64,000 bases of DNA from Ananas comosus (Eukaryota > Streptophyta > Magnoliopsida > Poales > Bromeliaceae): positions 5,726,461-5,790,460 of the forward strand of contig NC_033628.1 in assembly GCF_001540865.1 (NCBI RefSeq), given 5' to 3'. The notes under the pieces are model-generated. The model did no database searches. It worked only from the letters and a program-made list of their open reading frames with translations, and had not been told where the DNA came from. Numbering within the stretch: position 1 is the stretch's first letter; every line of letters begins with the position of its first letter. The translations under genes were made by a program, and so were the position numbers. Positions 36,249 to 46,950 of this stretch are shown piece by piece.

Positions 36249-36258
36249 CTTTATATAT
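36249..36258 (-). promoter_or_regulatory. TATA box of LTR F'
   Basis: ATATATAAAG on the minus strand, the exact counterpart of the box in LTR F. Confidence 0.5.
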
Positions 36259-36291
36259 GCAGCAGGCTGCGCCTGCAGTACACGGTGCACT

Positions 36292-36446
36292 GTACCGGTA
36301 CACGAAATCCTGTCACCGGTTCAACAGCCTTTTTCCGTGGTCCACGGTACACTGTACCGGTACAAACCAGGGTGTCACCAGTTTAACAGCCTTTTTCACT
36401 CAAACCCAAGAGCTACCTCTCTCGGGTAGCTGCTTTGTACCGGTAC
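36292..36446. repeat. ACCGGT cluster in LTR F'
   Basis: Four ACCGGT sites, three as TGTACCGGTAC. The matching part of LTR F has three, in partly mutated context. Confidence 0.75.
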
Positions 36447-36676
36447 ACTTTTGATGTTAAACCAGTAACACAATGCCCAGACTTCAGTTTGTATCTTTTT
36501 TTGATTCTATTTCGCGCCAATCGATGCTAAAACCTTTCTAACTCTTTTGGAACTTATTTTTGACCTTTCCAACACTGTTGGAATGTTAGATGGACTTTGT
36601 CCAACTATTCCTTTCGCACGCTTTAGTCAATTTGACTAAAGTCCGATATAGCTTACTGAAGTTTCGGTATGTTACA

Positions 36677-36697
36677 TTCTTCACCCCTTAAAAAGAA
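36677..36697 (-). other. Polypurine tract of element E
   Basis: On the minus strand AAGGGGTGAAGAA abuts the LTR, next to the hairpin motif TTTCGTGGACGAAA. Confidence 0.65.
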
Positions 36698-37447
36698 TTT
36701 CGTCCACGAAATTCAAATTACACCTCAATTCATCTCCTTGAGCAATTGAGGGTACCAATGCACTTTTCCACTCCGGAATGGCTTTTCGCTCTTTGAACCA
36801 ATTCAAAGGCCCACCACAGAGGGTACAACGCCAAACTCATACAACTTTGCAAGGTGCATCTCACAAAGTGCATTACGGTCTCCGTCATTCTTGGTGGTAG
36901 CGCAAGTCAAAACTCGACGCCTCTACGTGCTCCAACACCAGTCACCACTAGGCATGCAAGAACTCTTCTTTGCATTTACCCTCCCTTTAGGGAGCATAAT
37001 CCAATTCCATTACTCAAACTCCCCGTGGCTTGATACTAGCTCAAGGCCTCACCAAGAGCACTTTATCTTCTAATACCATATGCCACGGTCAATCTCATAT
37101 CACTCTCGTAACGAGCTCACACGAATGCTTTGTTCGTGAATTTGAGCCAAACCTCTCGATAAGGCTATCCACCAAATCGCTTTCCTCGGTTTCCATAGGT
37201 GGACCAAAGGCCACCAATACTACGTAGGCCTACTGCCTAAACCTGCCTCAACATATGCGCAGCGTCTCTCGCTCGCAAGCATAGACCCAATCATGATCGG
37301 GGGCGAAGTTCTCACTTGAGAATTCACACACACTCCAATCAGGAGCAACTAAAGTCCCAAACCATATCAAGTCCTCGGGTTGGGTCACTACCGCACTCTC
37401 GGTATACTATCAGTCACACCACACACTCTATCGAGCACACGTACAAT

Positions 37448-38659
37448 TGTAAGATATGGATCCCGAGGATCTAAAAGGTAATTAACACCTAGAGGGGGGT
37501 GAATAGGTGTAAAAACGGCAAACTCAAAAATCTCGATGCAAATAAAACGAAACAGCGGAAAAGAAAACAGCACACCGAGAATTTAATGTGGGAAAACTCC
37601 AAATCGGAGTGAAAAACCCACGGGACCAATCACGCAAAGAAAATCCACTAAGAAAACATGAGTACAAGTGATTTTGACCAAAACACACGACTCAATTTAC
37701 CAATTTCCCGTAGATGATGATCTTCGCCGGTCCTCGATCGATAAGAATCCTCCAATCGATCTCACTGCAACTCCTTGCAGCGTCAACGCCTCAACTCCTT
37801 GAAGCGTCCACCGAATCCTCGGCTACACGTGAACTCCACACGTCGAATCTCCTTCCGGAGCTTGTAGAATTGAAGATTTGTGGTGATTAAGCTTTAGAAT
37901 CCCATAAGCTATGAGGATCTACCTTTAATCAAACATCTACTTGATTCTCGTATGATTTCTCGAGTAAAAACAAAGAATCAAGTCGATTGTTGATCGTTAG
38001 AAACTTGTTATTAGAATCAAACCATAAGAACAAGAATAACTAGTTTCTAGGGTTTAGAATCAGTAGAAATTCAAAGCCTTACCTCTTTAGATGACCCTCA
38101 TAGCTTATTTATATGTTTAGAAGACTTAGAAATAGACTAGGATTGTAAAAAGTCCTTTTTAAAAACCTGTGTCGTCCTCAGAGACCGGTCTTCTCGAGGA
38201 GACCGGTCTGTGAGAGACCGGTCTCTCAAGTGAGGAACCGGTCCCTCGCTGCGTGACCAAAATCACAACGTTCGGGAACCGGTCTCTCAAGCTTGAGACC
38301 GGTCCCTCGCTGCGCGACAGAATCACCAAGGTTCGGGAACCGGTCTCTCATCACAGGGGACCGGTTGCATCAAGGTTCACGCAGTGAGGACCTTAGGGGA
38401 ACCGGTCTCTTGAACTCAGAGACCGGTCCCAGAACACAGAAAAGTTCAGTAAAGTAGTTTTAAAGCCATCTAAGCCTTCTGAACTTATTCTAATTAGATA
38501 TCTTCACCACAAATGATCTTTTCTTCATACCTTAGGTGTCGAGCTTTCCGAATAAGTCTTTGTTCTTTAATTTGAATCTTTTCTTCAAAACTTCTGCGAT
38601 CAACTCTTCAAGACTCCAACGAACTTTACGAAATTCGCCAACCTATAAAATCCTTAACA
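37448..38659 (-). mobile_element. Solo LTR, Copia SIRE/Maximus-like
   Basis: On the minus strand it starts TGTTAAGGATTTTATAGG and ends TATCTTACA. The flanks ACAAT (37443-37447) and ACAAC (38660-38664) fit a 5-bp TSD with one change, and the host sequence is continuous across it. Near the minus-strand end is ACCTATTCACCCCCCTCTAG, a motif I associate with LTR ends of SIRE/Maximus-type Copia elements (inference). It is 1,212 bp and has no coding capacity. Confidence 0.62.
38182..38430. repeat. ACCGGT cluster in the Copia-like solo LTR
   Basis: Ten ACCGGT sites, mostly inside GAGACCGGTCTCTC or GGAACCGGTCYCTC. It is the densest cluster in the window. Confidence 0.8.
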
Positions 38660-39319
38660 ACAACTACCAGCTCCTAAGCACCTAGTGCGAGCCACCATTC
38701 CCACGAGTGATCCATCGCACGCTTCACACGTAGCAAAGCTCAAATGCTACTGCCAACACTCACTCGGCTGAGCTAAATTCGCACTCTACGAGTAACTATA
38801 CTCGAGCATCGTACGCTTTCCATACTTAATCCAGCATTAGGCGACTTGCCTATGCACATCAATTTCACGAGCACAATTGCCCTACCTCACATCGAGGTAC
38901 AACTAGGCCCACAGGCCAAAACTTGGCACTAACCATCTACTCTCTCAACAGTGATTCACTTTCACTGTTCGATCTACCGGAACGACATCCAAAATTTTCG
39001 AATTACTCGGGTGTCCTCAAATATCATGGCTCAACTGTCGCAATCTACTAATTAAGTTGCTCTGAAAGTTGCTTCACTATTTCCATCTGTACCACAACTC
39101 TTATCATTAGACCATCACTAGCAACTTGCTAGTGCTATCTAGTTCTCTACCTGCGCCGGCAGGTGCTACGCTCTCACAACGCAAACACGCTCGGGTATCT
39201 ACACTTACCCATCCTCTTGGTCCCTACTGTACTAAGGTATGAGTAGTAGTAAATGACCGTATGCTCAATGCATGCAATGCACCAACTCTACATCATGCAA
39301 AAATACATGATTACATCAA

Positions 39320-40621
39320 TTAAATCATACCTGCCATGAAGTCGTCAGTAGCAGCAGGTCCCTCAACTTGGGTCGCGTATCCATGGCCACTTGCAGCCTG
39401 TCGCGAACCCCTCAGTTGCATCATCCTCGACGGCCGCTCTTCTGACCATGCCGCAGGTGGCACACCTGCGGGCTGTCCCGGAGAGGAAAAGGCCGTCAAC
39501 AATGTCAAAGCCCGGCTATCACCTTGCGAACACTCATCCCGTATATGGCACGGCTGCCCACAACGAAGGCATCTCCCATCGCGCTGTACACATCACCGTG
39601 CCCAATGAGAACCGCCACAAATCACACAGCCTGGGGAGGATCGGGTAGAGGACGGCTTCGAGTGTTGCCTAGAACTCGGCTGACCAACCGAACCGCGCGA
39701 TAATGGCCTCACCCCTCCTTGCTCATGCTTATGAGAGATGCGCTCCTCATGCACGAAAGCCTCACCATGCTCTGCCCACAATGCTCGATCCAACACCTCT
39801 GCGAAGGTTGTGAGCTTGAGGATTTGCACCTTCTTATAAATATCTGGTTGAAGTCCATGTAAAAATCAATCGGCCATATCCTTGTCATCCCGTACCATAT
39901 CCGGGACACAATTCACGATACGGGAGAATTCCCGTTCGTATTCTCTCACAGAGCGGTCTCCTTGCCGCAGCTTCCTAAACCTGTCCTGAAGCTTTCTCTT
40001 TTCACAGTCGGGGAAGTACGTAGAAAACACCAATCCCCAAAACTCTTCCCAAACCATAGGGGAAAGATTAGACGATCGGTTCCGCCGAATGCCTTTCCAC
40101 CACACCTTCGCCGATTGCTTCAAGCAATGCACGGCTAGGGGCACCTTGTCCCGCTCTAATGTGTACAGCTCCTCGAAGAGCGTTTCCATGGAGTCAATCC
40201 ACATCTCCACGATCCACGGATCGACATTCTCGCCATCAAAAGTAGGCGGATCGAACTTCTGGAAGGTCATGAGAGCTGCCAAAGCTCGCTCTTTCTCTGC
40301 CTCCACTGCCGCACTTTCGGGAGTCGGATCGCCCGATCCCGACGGAGCAGTCTCCGCCTCAACACCCGGCCGTCCTCGACGAGCCGCAGCTGGTGCAACC
40401 ACCAGCTGGTCTACTGTTTCTTGAAGTCTTTTAATTCGCTCCTCCTGGCGCATAGCAACCTCCTGCTATCGCTGCGCCACATCAGCTTGTTGCCTCACCA
40501 CACCCACAAGTGTGGCCAACTGTTCACGAAGTTCCAAGTCTTCGCTCGCCTCTTATTGCTCGGGGACACCACTTGTCCCTCCCCGCGTCGATCTGGACGA
40601 AGATTGCCTACGCGGTGCCAT
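39320..40621 (-). pseudogene. Element E gag, four in-frame stops
   Basis: The frame is continuous from the ATG at 40621 (MAPRRQSSSRS) to TAA at 39320, about 433 codons. A predicted coiled coil lies before the Retrotrans_gag core (FDPPTFDGENVDPWIVEMW, then LKQSAKVWWKGIRR, then YFPDCEKRKLQDRFRKLRQG). Toward the end are CVICGGSH and a second Cys/His knuckle. Stops: TAA 40555-40553, TAG 40468-40466, TGA 39868-39866, TGA 39595-39593. No frameshift is needed to keep the alignment to the gag of C, so the decay is by point changes. About 350 bp of leader separate it from the primer site. Confidence 0.85.
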
Positions 40622-40972
40622 CGTTTCCTGAAACATGACAACTCGATTAATCCTCAACCTTTGTAGGTCGAGCACAAAACAATTAACATCGACTCAATTC
40701 GGGCGAAAGTCATACAAGGGCATTTATTCTCATCACTCGGTTTCATGTTGTACACGTCCAAAATGAACACCCTCGGTTGAGAAGAAACCACACCTTGAAT
40801 CTGCCTCTAATATCCTTTTTAGAGGTTTACAACATAACCCAATCATTAACCTTTCGCCACAAGTCTCAAGTTCTCGTCTCTCACGAGCCTTAATCTCCTA
40901 TGGTTTACTATCCTAGGGTCTCCTAGGTCCATCTAAATCATTTTCTTTATATTCTTTTTTTGTTCTTTTTAT

Positions 40973-40984
40973 GCTCTGATACCA
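40973..40984 (-). other. Primer-binding site of element E
   Basis: TGGTATCAGAGC on the minus strand, 7 bases after the LTR end GTGACA. Complementary to initiator Met tRNA. Confidence 0.85.
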
Positions 40985-40991
40985 TCTTATC

Positions 40992-41107
40992 TGTCACGCC
41001 CCGAGCCCATCTATTTGGTCGGTTTCGGGCACGCCAACAGACCGCAGAACGAATAGGGTTTCCCCTGTACCGCGGACAGAGTCTCTCCTGTACGTCCAAG
41101 GCGTTAC
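40992..41107 (-). mobile_element. LTR B (5' LTR of element E), piece 1
   Basis: It starts TGTCACGCCCCGAGCCC directly after the primer-site spacer and is interrupted after GTTAC by solo LTR A. It continues at 43695, then at 58550. Its inverse is recognisable at 63560-63676. Confidence 0.75.
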
Positions 41108-43689
41108 TGTCACGCCCCGCCCCGAAACCACTACAATTTGGCACGATTTGGGCGCGGCGAGCGGACTGCCGAACGGACAGCACCTCCCTTGTCCGCCCAA
41201 GGCTCAACAACAGGAATGTGTACAAGAATTTATTCAGGAATTTAAATCCTAAACATACACATTCAACGGGGCACAAATAGTGCCAGCAACTACAAGAGCA
41301 AGTCATCCTTTTCATTTACATCATTTTCTTTAAATGAATACATCTTTCATCCAAAATGCATAGCTCTCCAAATCCTCACCTACAATGAATCTCTCTCAAT
41401 ACATAGGTGTACTAATGCGAAAAGGAAAACTACTATGCTACCACGGTCTCACTGGTCGGGCGCGATGCCCTTGCCGCGGTCCTCTCTCGGCAGCCTTGTA
41501 CCTACCACTGGAAATAAAGTGGGGTGAGAACTATCTTCCATACTTCCCAGTGGGCTCGGCCGCTGACTCTGCCGATCTCCCCACTAGGTCCAAGTGGGCA
41601 CATGCAACAACGGATAGATAGATAGATAGATATCTGAAAACTGTAAATGCAATAGTAGAAAAACTATGCTACTATGCCCATAATCATGTATAATGGATGC
41701 ATGCATCATATAGTAAAGGTTTACTATCATGCTAACGAATTCGATCCATGTTCGAATGATAATGTTCAATGACATTGTTCATTGTTCTTTTTACCCAATC
41801 TGTAGCGAAGCCCTTGGGTTCGCCAATAACTCACCTTTCAATCCCAAAGTGGGGAGGGAGCTCCAAGTCTACCCAAGCCCGGGACCGTCTGCGGACCTCC
41901 ATGTGGTCCGGACCTCCAAGTGATCATAGTCGCACGACACTCCGGAGTACTCGACGATAATCCCCTCCATGTGGGGATATGGATGGCTATACCACCCCAA
42001 AGGGAGACTGTGAGCTAGATCTATCCTCTCCAAGTGAGGATACCATACAACTAGGGTCAACAACCCAATCGAATCCTCTCCAAGTGAGGATGCTCTACAA
42101 CTAGAGTCAACAACCCAATCAAATCCTCTCAAAGTGAGGGTACTTAGGTTTACTAAGTTCTTTATCTACAAGGCATTTTCTATGGGATCCACCTATCCCT
42201 AGGTTCTCAAACCTCTAGTGTCATTTACACTACATTAATGCCACTCGTTATTCTTTAACATTTGGATGCCACTCGTTTGTTCTTTGACATTAAACACTAC
42301 TTTCTATGTCATCAACACCCCCATCGGGTTCATCTCTATCCTTTCGCATCATAGGATCCACGTTCCGACCCAATCCTTACCTATCTAAGTTACCAAGCGT
42401 TCCAAGTACACTAGGTTATCAATTAGAAAGCATAAGGAATGGAGCTACTATGCAATCCTACAATGCAACATGTAAGAGATGAGATTAAATGCAATCTAAG
42501 ACATAAAAAGGAGTTCGAAAGCTTCGGGATGGCACCCCCCACCTTTTATCGATGTAGAGGCTTTAGAAACGCTCCTCGGCGAACCTTACGACGTGGTCTC
42601 GGCCTTCTTGGTCCAAGACAAGGTTAAGTCGGCCGTATTTTGCCGATAGCTCCCAATCCACTAGTCGAATCGTAAAATCGACTTCGCCCTCGCGTTTTGT
42701 GACCTACCAATTAGGTTTACAATGCATCAAATGAGATCAATCTCATACTTTACCAAAAAATTCCATTTTGGGTGCCCTAGGGTTCCCATCTTGCCATTGC
42801 AATTTGGAACCCTAACTCTAGCTTTGATCCACCAATAATGGTGCTAGGGGTCCATTTGACCCCATTTCCAAAGCTCAAAATCCAAAAACCCTAAGTTCTA
42901 CAAGCTAGGGTTTGTAGCCTACCTATTGAGCTACACCAATGGAGAGGAGAGAAAGAGAGGAAGATGCTCAAAGCCTTCTCCTTGATCTCCTTATTCTTCT
43001 CCACCTTCTTCTCTTTCTTATTTTTTCTTTTCTTCTTCTCCTCCTTCTCTTCTTCCTTTTATTTCTAGAGAGAGAGAGAGCAAGAGAGTGTGAGAAAGGG
43101 AAAGAGATGAGGGGATGAGAATGAGAGGGAGAGAGGGTAATTTCCCATATACACCCCTCATATGGTGGCCATTTTGCACTTAAACCCCTCCACTTTTCCA
43201 TCCTTGCACTGCCTTCTGGGCAGAATTGGCGCGGAGGGACCGGTCTCCCCGACTTGGGACCAGTCCCCGAGAACCTCCCTCGGGCGCACGCGTTCGGGAA
43301 CCGGTCTCTCCCTGAGAGACCGGTCCTCGGAAGACCGGTTCCTCTCGGAGAGACCGGTTCCCGAGAGCTGAATTTTCGGGACTTAGCCAAATTTCGGCAT
43401 TTCTTGCTGGGACCACGTTCGGGGACCGGTCCCTCCCTGCCAGAGACCGGTTACATCAAGCAACCCCGCTACACCCAGCCGATGGAACCGGTCTCTCACC
43501 TCCACAGACCGGTCCCTGAGAGTAACATCAGCCTAATGATGCAGTTTGCACCATTTGCTCTCGTGGACTCAACTCCAAGGCACTTTTTGTGCTTTGGACA
43601 TCTTTAACTTCCCCAAAGGGTATTCTCTCGACAATAGTCGATCCTGGACGAAGTACAACTCTCGAATTTCGAGAATTCACTTCCTTACA
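41108..43689 (-). mobile_element. Solo LTR A (gypsy type)
   Basis: It runs from TGTCACGCCCCGCCCC to CACTTCCTTACA, 2,582 bp, with a perfect TSD GTTAC (41103-41107 and 43690-43694). It has a (GATA)n run near 41614, a purine-rich leader counterpart near 42980-43100, and an ACCGGT cluster at its U3 side. There is no primer site, tract or coding region, so it is a recombination product. Confidence 0.88.
43237..43515. repeat. ACCGGT cluster in solo LTR A
   Basis: Nine ACCGGT sites, many in pairs of GGGACCGGTCTC and GAGACCGGTYCC spaced 15-30 bp. Confidence 0.8.
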
Positions 43690-43727
43690 GTTACAATCCA
43701 AACAATGCAATGCATGAGGTTCCAACC
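43690..43727 (-). mobile_element. LTR B, piece 2
   Basis: A short stretch (GTTACAATCCAAACAATGC to TTCCAACC) between two insertions. The related sequence in C-element LTRs (near 44070-44100) shows that it continues as 'ccaggaacag', which is found at 58548. Confidence 0.7.
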
Positions 43728-43946
43728 TGTAACACACTGGACCTTTGCAAATTGCGAGGTTCGAATGATTGGATGTGTTTCGAGCTTTTCCACACTTGGT
43801 GGAGGGTCGTAGAATGTTTTTCGGTCCAAAAAGTTCGAAAACCTGAGTTCTGGACGAGTCCTGAGAGTTTTCACTCTCGGGGACCGGTCCCTGAAAGAAG
43901 AGACCGGTCCGCTTGTGAGTAGTGTTGCGCTGTCGGCGAGGCAACC
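43728..43946 (+). mobile_element. Solo LTR H, piece 1
   Basis: It starts TGTAACACACTGGACC and aligns with the start of H2 (55002). Two ACCGGT sites lie at 43883 and 43903. TSD CAACC (43723-43727) pairs with 58545-58549. Interrupted by element C, whose TSD CAACC is 43942-43946. Confidence 0.8.
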
Positions 43947-46931
43947 TGTCACACCCCGCGACCAACCGCCAATTTGGACCGGGCCGCGGCGCCGACGACA
44001 GACCGCCGAACGGACCGGGGTTTCCCCTATACGCGGACAGAGTCTCCCCAGTACGTCCTAGGTGTCGCAATCCAAAACAATACAAATGGTTCCAACCAGG
44101 AACAGATATCAATTTTGATTGCGTAAGGAAGTATCAAACAACATAAACACATCCTATGTTATTACATGCATTCACATTAGATTCATTTATTTCCATCAAC
44201 TTCCAAACCAACTAAGTTATTACAAATTTAATACATTTATTCCTCTCATTTTCTATACCCCTAAGCTACGTCGACGGGGTACTGCTAGCTCTGGTCTCTG
44301 GGGATAGGAGGCTATCTATGGAGCTACGCCCTTGCCTCGCGCCGCCGCGCCGCTCACGTGCGAACCTGTAAAACCCCAAAACAACGTGGGGTGAGAAACA
44401 ACTCCATGGTTCCCAGTGGGTACGGCCACCCAAGGGAGGAGCTCGACAAACAGGTCCAAGGGAGGCAAATACAAGTTAGTCCAATAAACAGATAGATATG
44501 TATATCATAAACATGCAACTAACTTTACCTTGCTTTGCCTCACAACTGCAATGATGCCATGCTATATGCAACAGGAATATATGCAACATAAATATATGCA
44601 ACAACTAGTAGAATTATTGATTCTATAATCAATCTCGCTAATCTTAGCTCATGTCATCCAACTCTAAGGTTTCTACTACCTTAGGTTTACACATTTACCA
44701 CTAGCCCTCAAGATTCTATCTACCTTATTCCAGCTAGCCACCGGACTCAGCCTCGAGTCAATCAACAGCAGATAATCCGCGCTCTGCCCGGCTCGAGGTG
44801 AAGGACCCTGTCACAACGCACCTCAGCCTGCAAGCCAAGAACCACATCGCCCAACGGTCCGCCCGAAGGTCCGTGCACCGTGGTCAGGGATCCGCCAGAG
44901 GGAGAGGAACATAGCCGCATACACCCATAGCCAAGACCCCCGATAGGGAAAGGAACATGCCGCGTACACCCTAGCGCTCTTTGTTCTTACTTAGTCACAA
45001 TCCTCAAAGTTCTTCCTTCTTCCGGTGGGAGAGGAACATGCCACATACACCCGCGGTCCAAGAACTATTGAGTTCACAAGTCTCGAGATTTCGTAATCCA
45101 CTTCACAAGTCAAGGGTCCATATCCAACCCTATACTATTGACCTATCTAGGTCCAATGCACTTTTCACCCTAGGTCCAACTGACTCTAGGTCTAATGCCT
45201 CGATGTCACAACCTAGGTTTACTTTAACTCTAGGTTCAGTTCTCAACCTATGTTCTTTAACACTAGGTTAGATGCCACACACCTAGATCCCGACTCTAGG
45301 TTCATACTCAACCTATGTTCTTTAACACTAGGTTAGATGCCACTCGTTATTTATCCTAGGTTCAACAACGCTAGGTTCAATGTCATTTATGTCCGACCTA
45401 TGTTTAACACTAGGTTAGTGCCACTCGATCTACTTGATTTCCTATTTGTCATATCGAGTCCATTTGCACATGCATCTTATCTAACATGCTCACATGACGT
45501 TACATGCATCTAGCATACATTTCCAATGCACACATACATTTGCATTATCACCAGCATGCATTCTATATCATATCATTTTACATGGATCTACTTAGCATTT
45601 ACATCATATTATTAACATGCATTAGCTACATGAATCAACCACATGCTTTATTTACATTTATATGCATCATCATGGATTCTTAATCATCTTAGACATAAAG
45701 GGCGACCTAGTCGCTTCGGTAAACATAGCCCAACTTAACTCGCGTTCCGATTGCTCGTTGACACTTGCAATAGGCTTCCCGCGGCACTCGGCACCCGTTT
45801 GGGCCCTAACTCACAGTTGCTCTCCAAGAGCGCGCTGCTGCGCCGTTTCAAGTGCTAACGGTCTTCGCCTCGCCGTTACGATGCTCGGGACCCGATTTCA
45901 TGATTTATGGACGTCGCCTCGGCCCTCCAGGCGGAAACGAAGCTTCAAGCGTCCATTTCTTCAATATCTTTGTAACGGCTCATCGGATTGCCGAATCGTC
46001 TTCGCCAACGTGTTTCGTTACCTATCAATTAGGTTTACAGAGGGTTAAATGAGATCAAACCCTCATATATATCAAAACGCCATTTTGGAGCCCTAGGTTT
46101 GCATCTAAGCAAAAACCACCATTTGAACTCTAGATTCAAGCATTAAACATCTATTAAGCTTGCTAGAATTGCATCTAAACCATCCTTAGGGTGCATAAAC
46201 CAAACCCTAAGAAGTTACCATTAGAGCCCTAGAAGCTTACCTCTCTAGGTTTGCTCCAAGCACGAGGAAGACGAAGGAGAGGATGAAGATCCCCTTCTTG
46301 ATCTTCTTCTCCTTCTTCTTCTTCTTTCTCTCCTTCTCCTTCCTCTTCTTCTTCCTCTCCTTCTATTTCGTTTAGAGAGAGAGAGGGACACGTTTGGGGC
46401 TAAACGGGTGAGGGAGGAGAGAGGAAGACCTAATTTCCTCTTCTATACACTTAACCCATGCATAAAATGCAAATAAACCCCTCTACAATGCCTCTCTTGC
46501 AACAACCCGAACTGGGCATTTTAGGGGTTCGGGGACTGGTCTCTGCATGCGGGACCGGTCCCTGAGAGACCGGTCTCTCTGCTTGGGACCGGTCCTAGAG
46601 AGACCTCCAGCCCAGACTTAGCCAATTTTCAGCTTCGTCCGTTTTCGCTCCGTTTTCGCCCGTTTTCGTTCATTTGACCTCCGATTCATTTCAAATCGAA
46701 CCGAGACTCTCCAAATATATTTTCAAACATGTTTTCATCATCTTTCCATCCTCGCTAATGCCGGATTTAGCTCACGGCCCAACTTAGCCTTTCGGGTTCC
46801 GTTTTCGCGCCTATGCGCACTGAAATGCCCGATTGCTCCAGAACTTCACTGAACCTCACGAAACCATCCAAATGGCTTTCCAAAGCAACGTACACCATAA
46901 CTTCATAGTTTTAGAAGTCCGGTACCTTACA
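43947..46931 (-). repeat. Element C 3' LTR
   Basis: On the minus strand it starts TGTAAGGTACCGGACTTC at 46931 and ends GGGGTGTGACA at 43947. It contains a CCTAGG-type repeat array (45125-45430), the conserved GTCGCCTCGGCCCTCCAGGC block near 45913, and a CT/GA-rich leader near 46290-46390. It has one small extra insertion (near 45015) relative to the other LTR. Confidence 0.92.
46532..46600. repeat. ACCGGT cluster in the C 3' LTR
   Basis: Three ACCGGT sites plus one mutated to ACTGGT, where the other LTR keeps ACCGGT. Confidence 0.75.
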
Positions 46932-46950
46932 TCCTCTCCTCCTTAAAAGA
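46932..46950 (-). other. Polypurine tract of element C
   Basis: On the minus strand AAGGAGGAGAGGA abuts the LTR start, preceded by the hairpin motif TTTCGGGGACGAAA. Confidence 0.75.

Larger units (their letters stand above)
34943..36676 (-). mobile_element. LTR F' (3' LTR of element E, gypsy type)
   Basis: On the minus strand it starts TGTAACATACCG at 36676 and runs left to 34943, where element G interrupts it. It contains the ACCGGT palindromes, the TATA box, a CT-rich leader, a splice-donor-like GGTGAGATT near 36010, and the conserved CGTCTCGGCCCTTCAGGCGG block (35566-35585). The polypurine tract at 36677 shows that the element body lies to the right. Confidence 0.75.
36698..39319 (-). mobile_element. 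Element E internal region without pol
   Basis: Non-coding DNA with blocks shared with C and D (CGTGCTCCAACACC near 36928, CCTCGGGTTGGGTCAC near 37373, AGCTCCTAAGCACCTAGTGC near 38670). It is split by the solo LTR at 37448-38659. No RT, integrase or RNase H motif is seen on either strand. Confidence 0.6.

Noticed and set aside
41614..41634. GATA microsatellites (also near 22920 and 61805) as independent features
   Set aside because: They lie at the same place in related LTRs, so they are inherited with the LTR.
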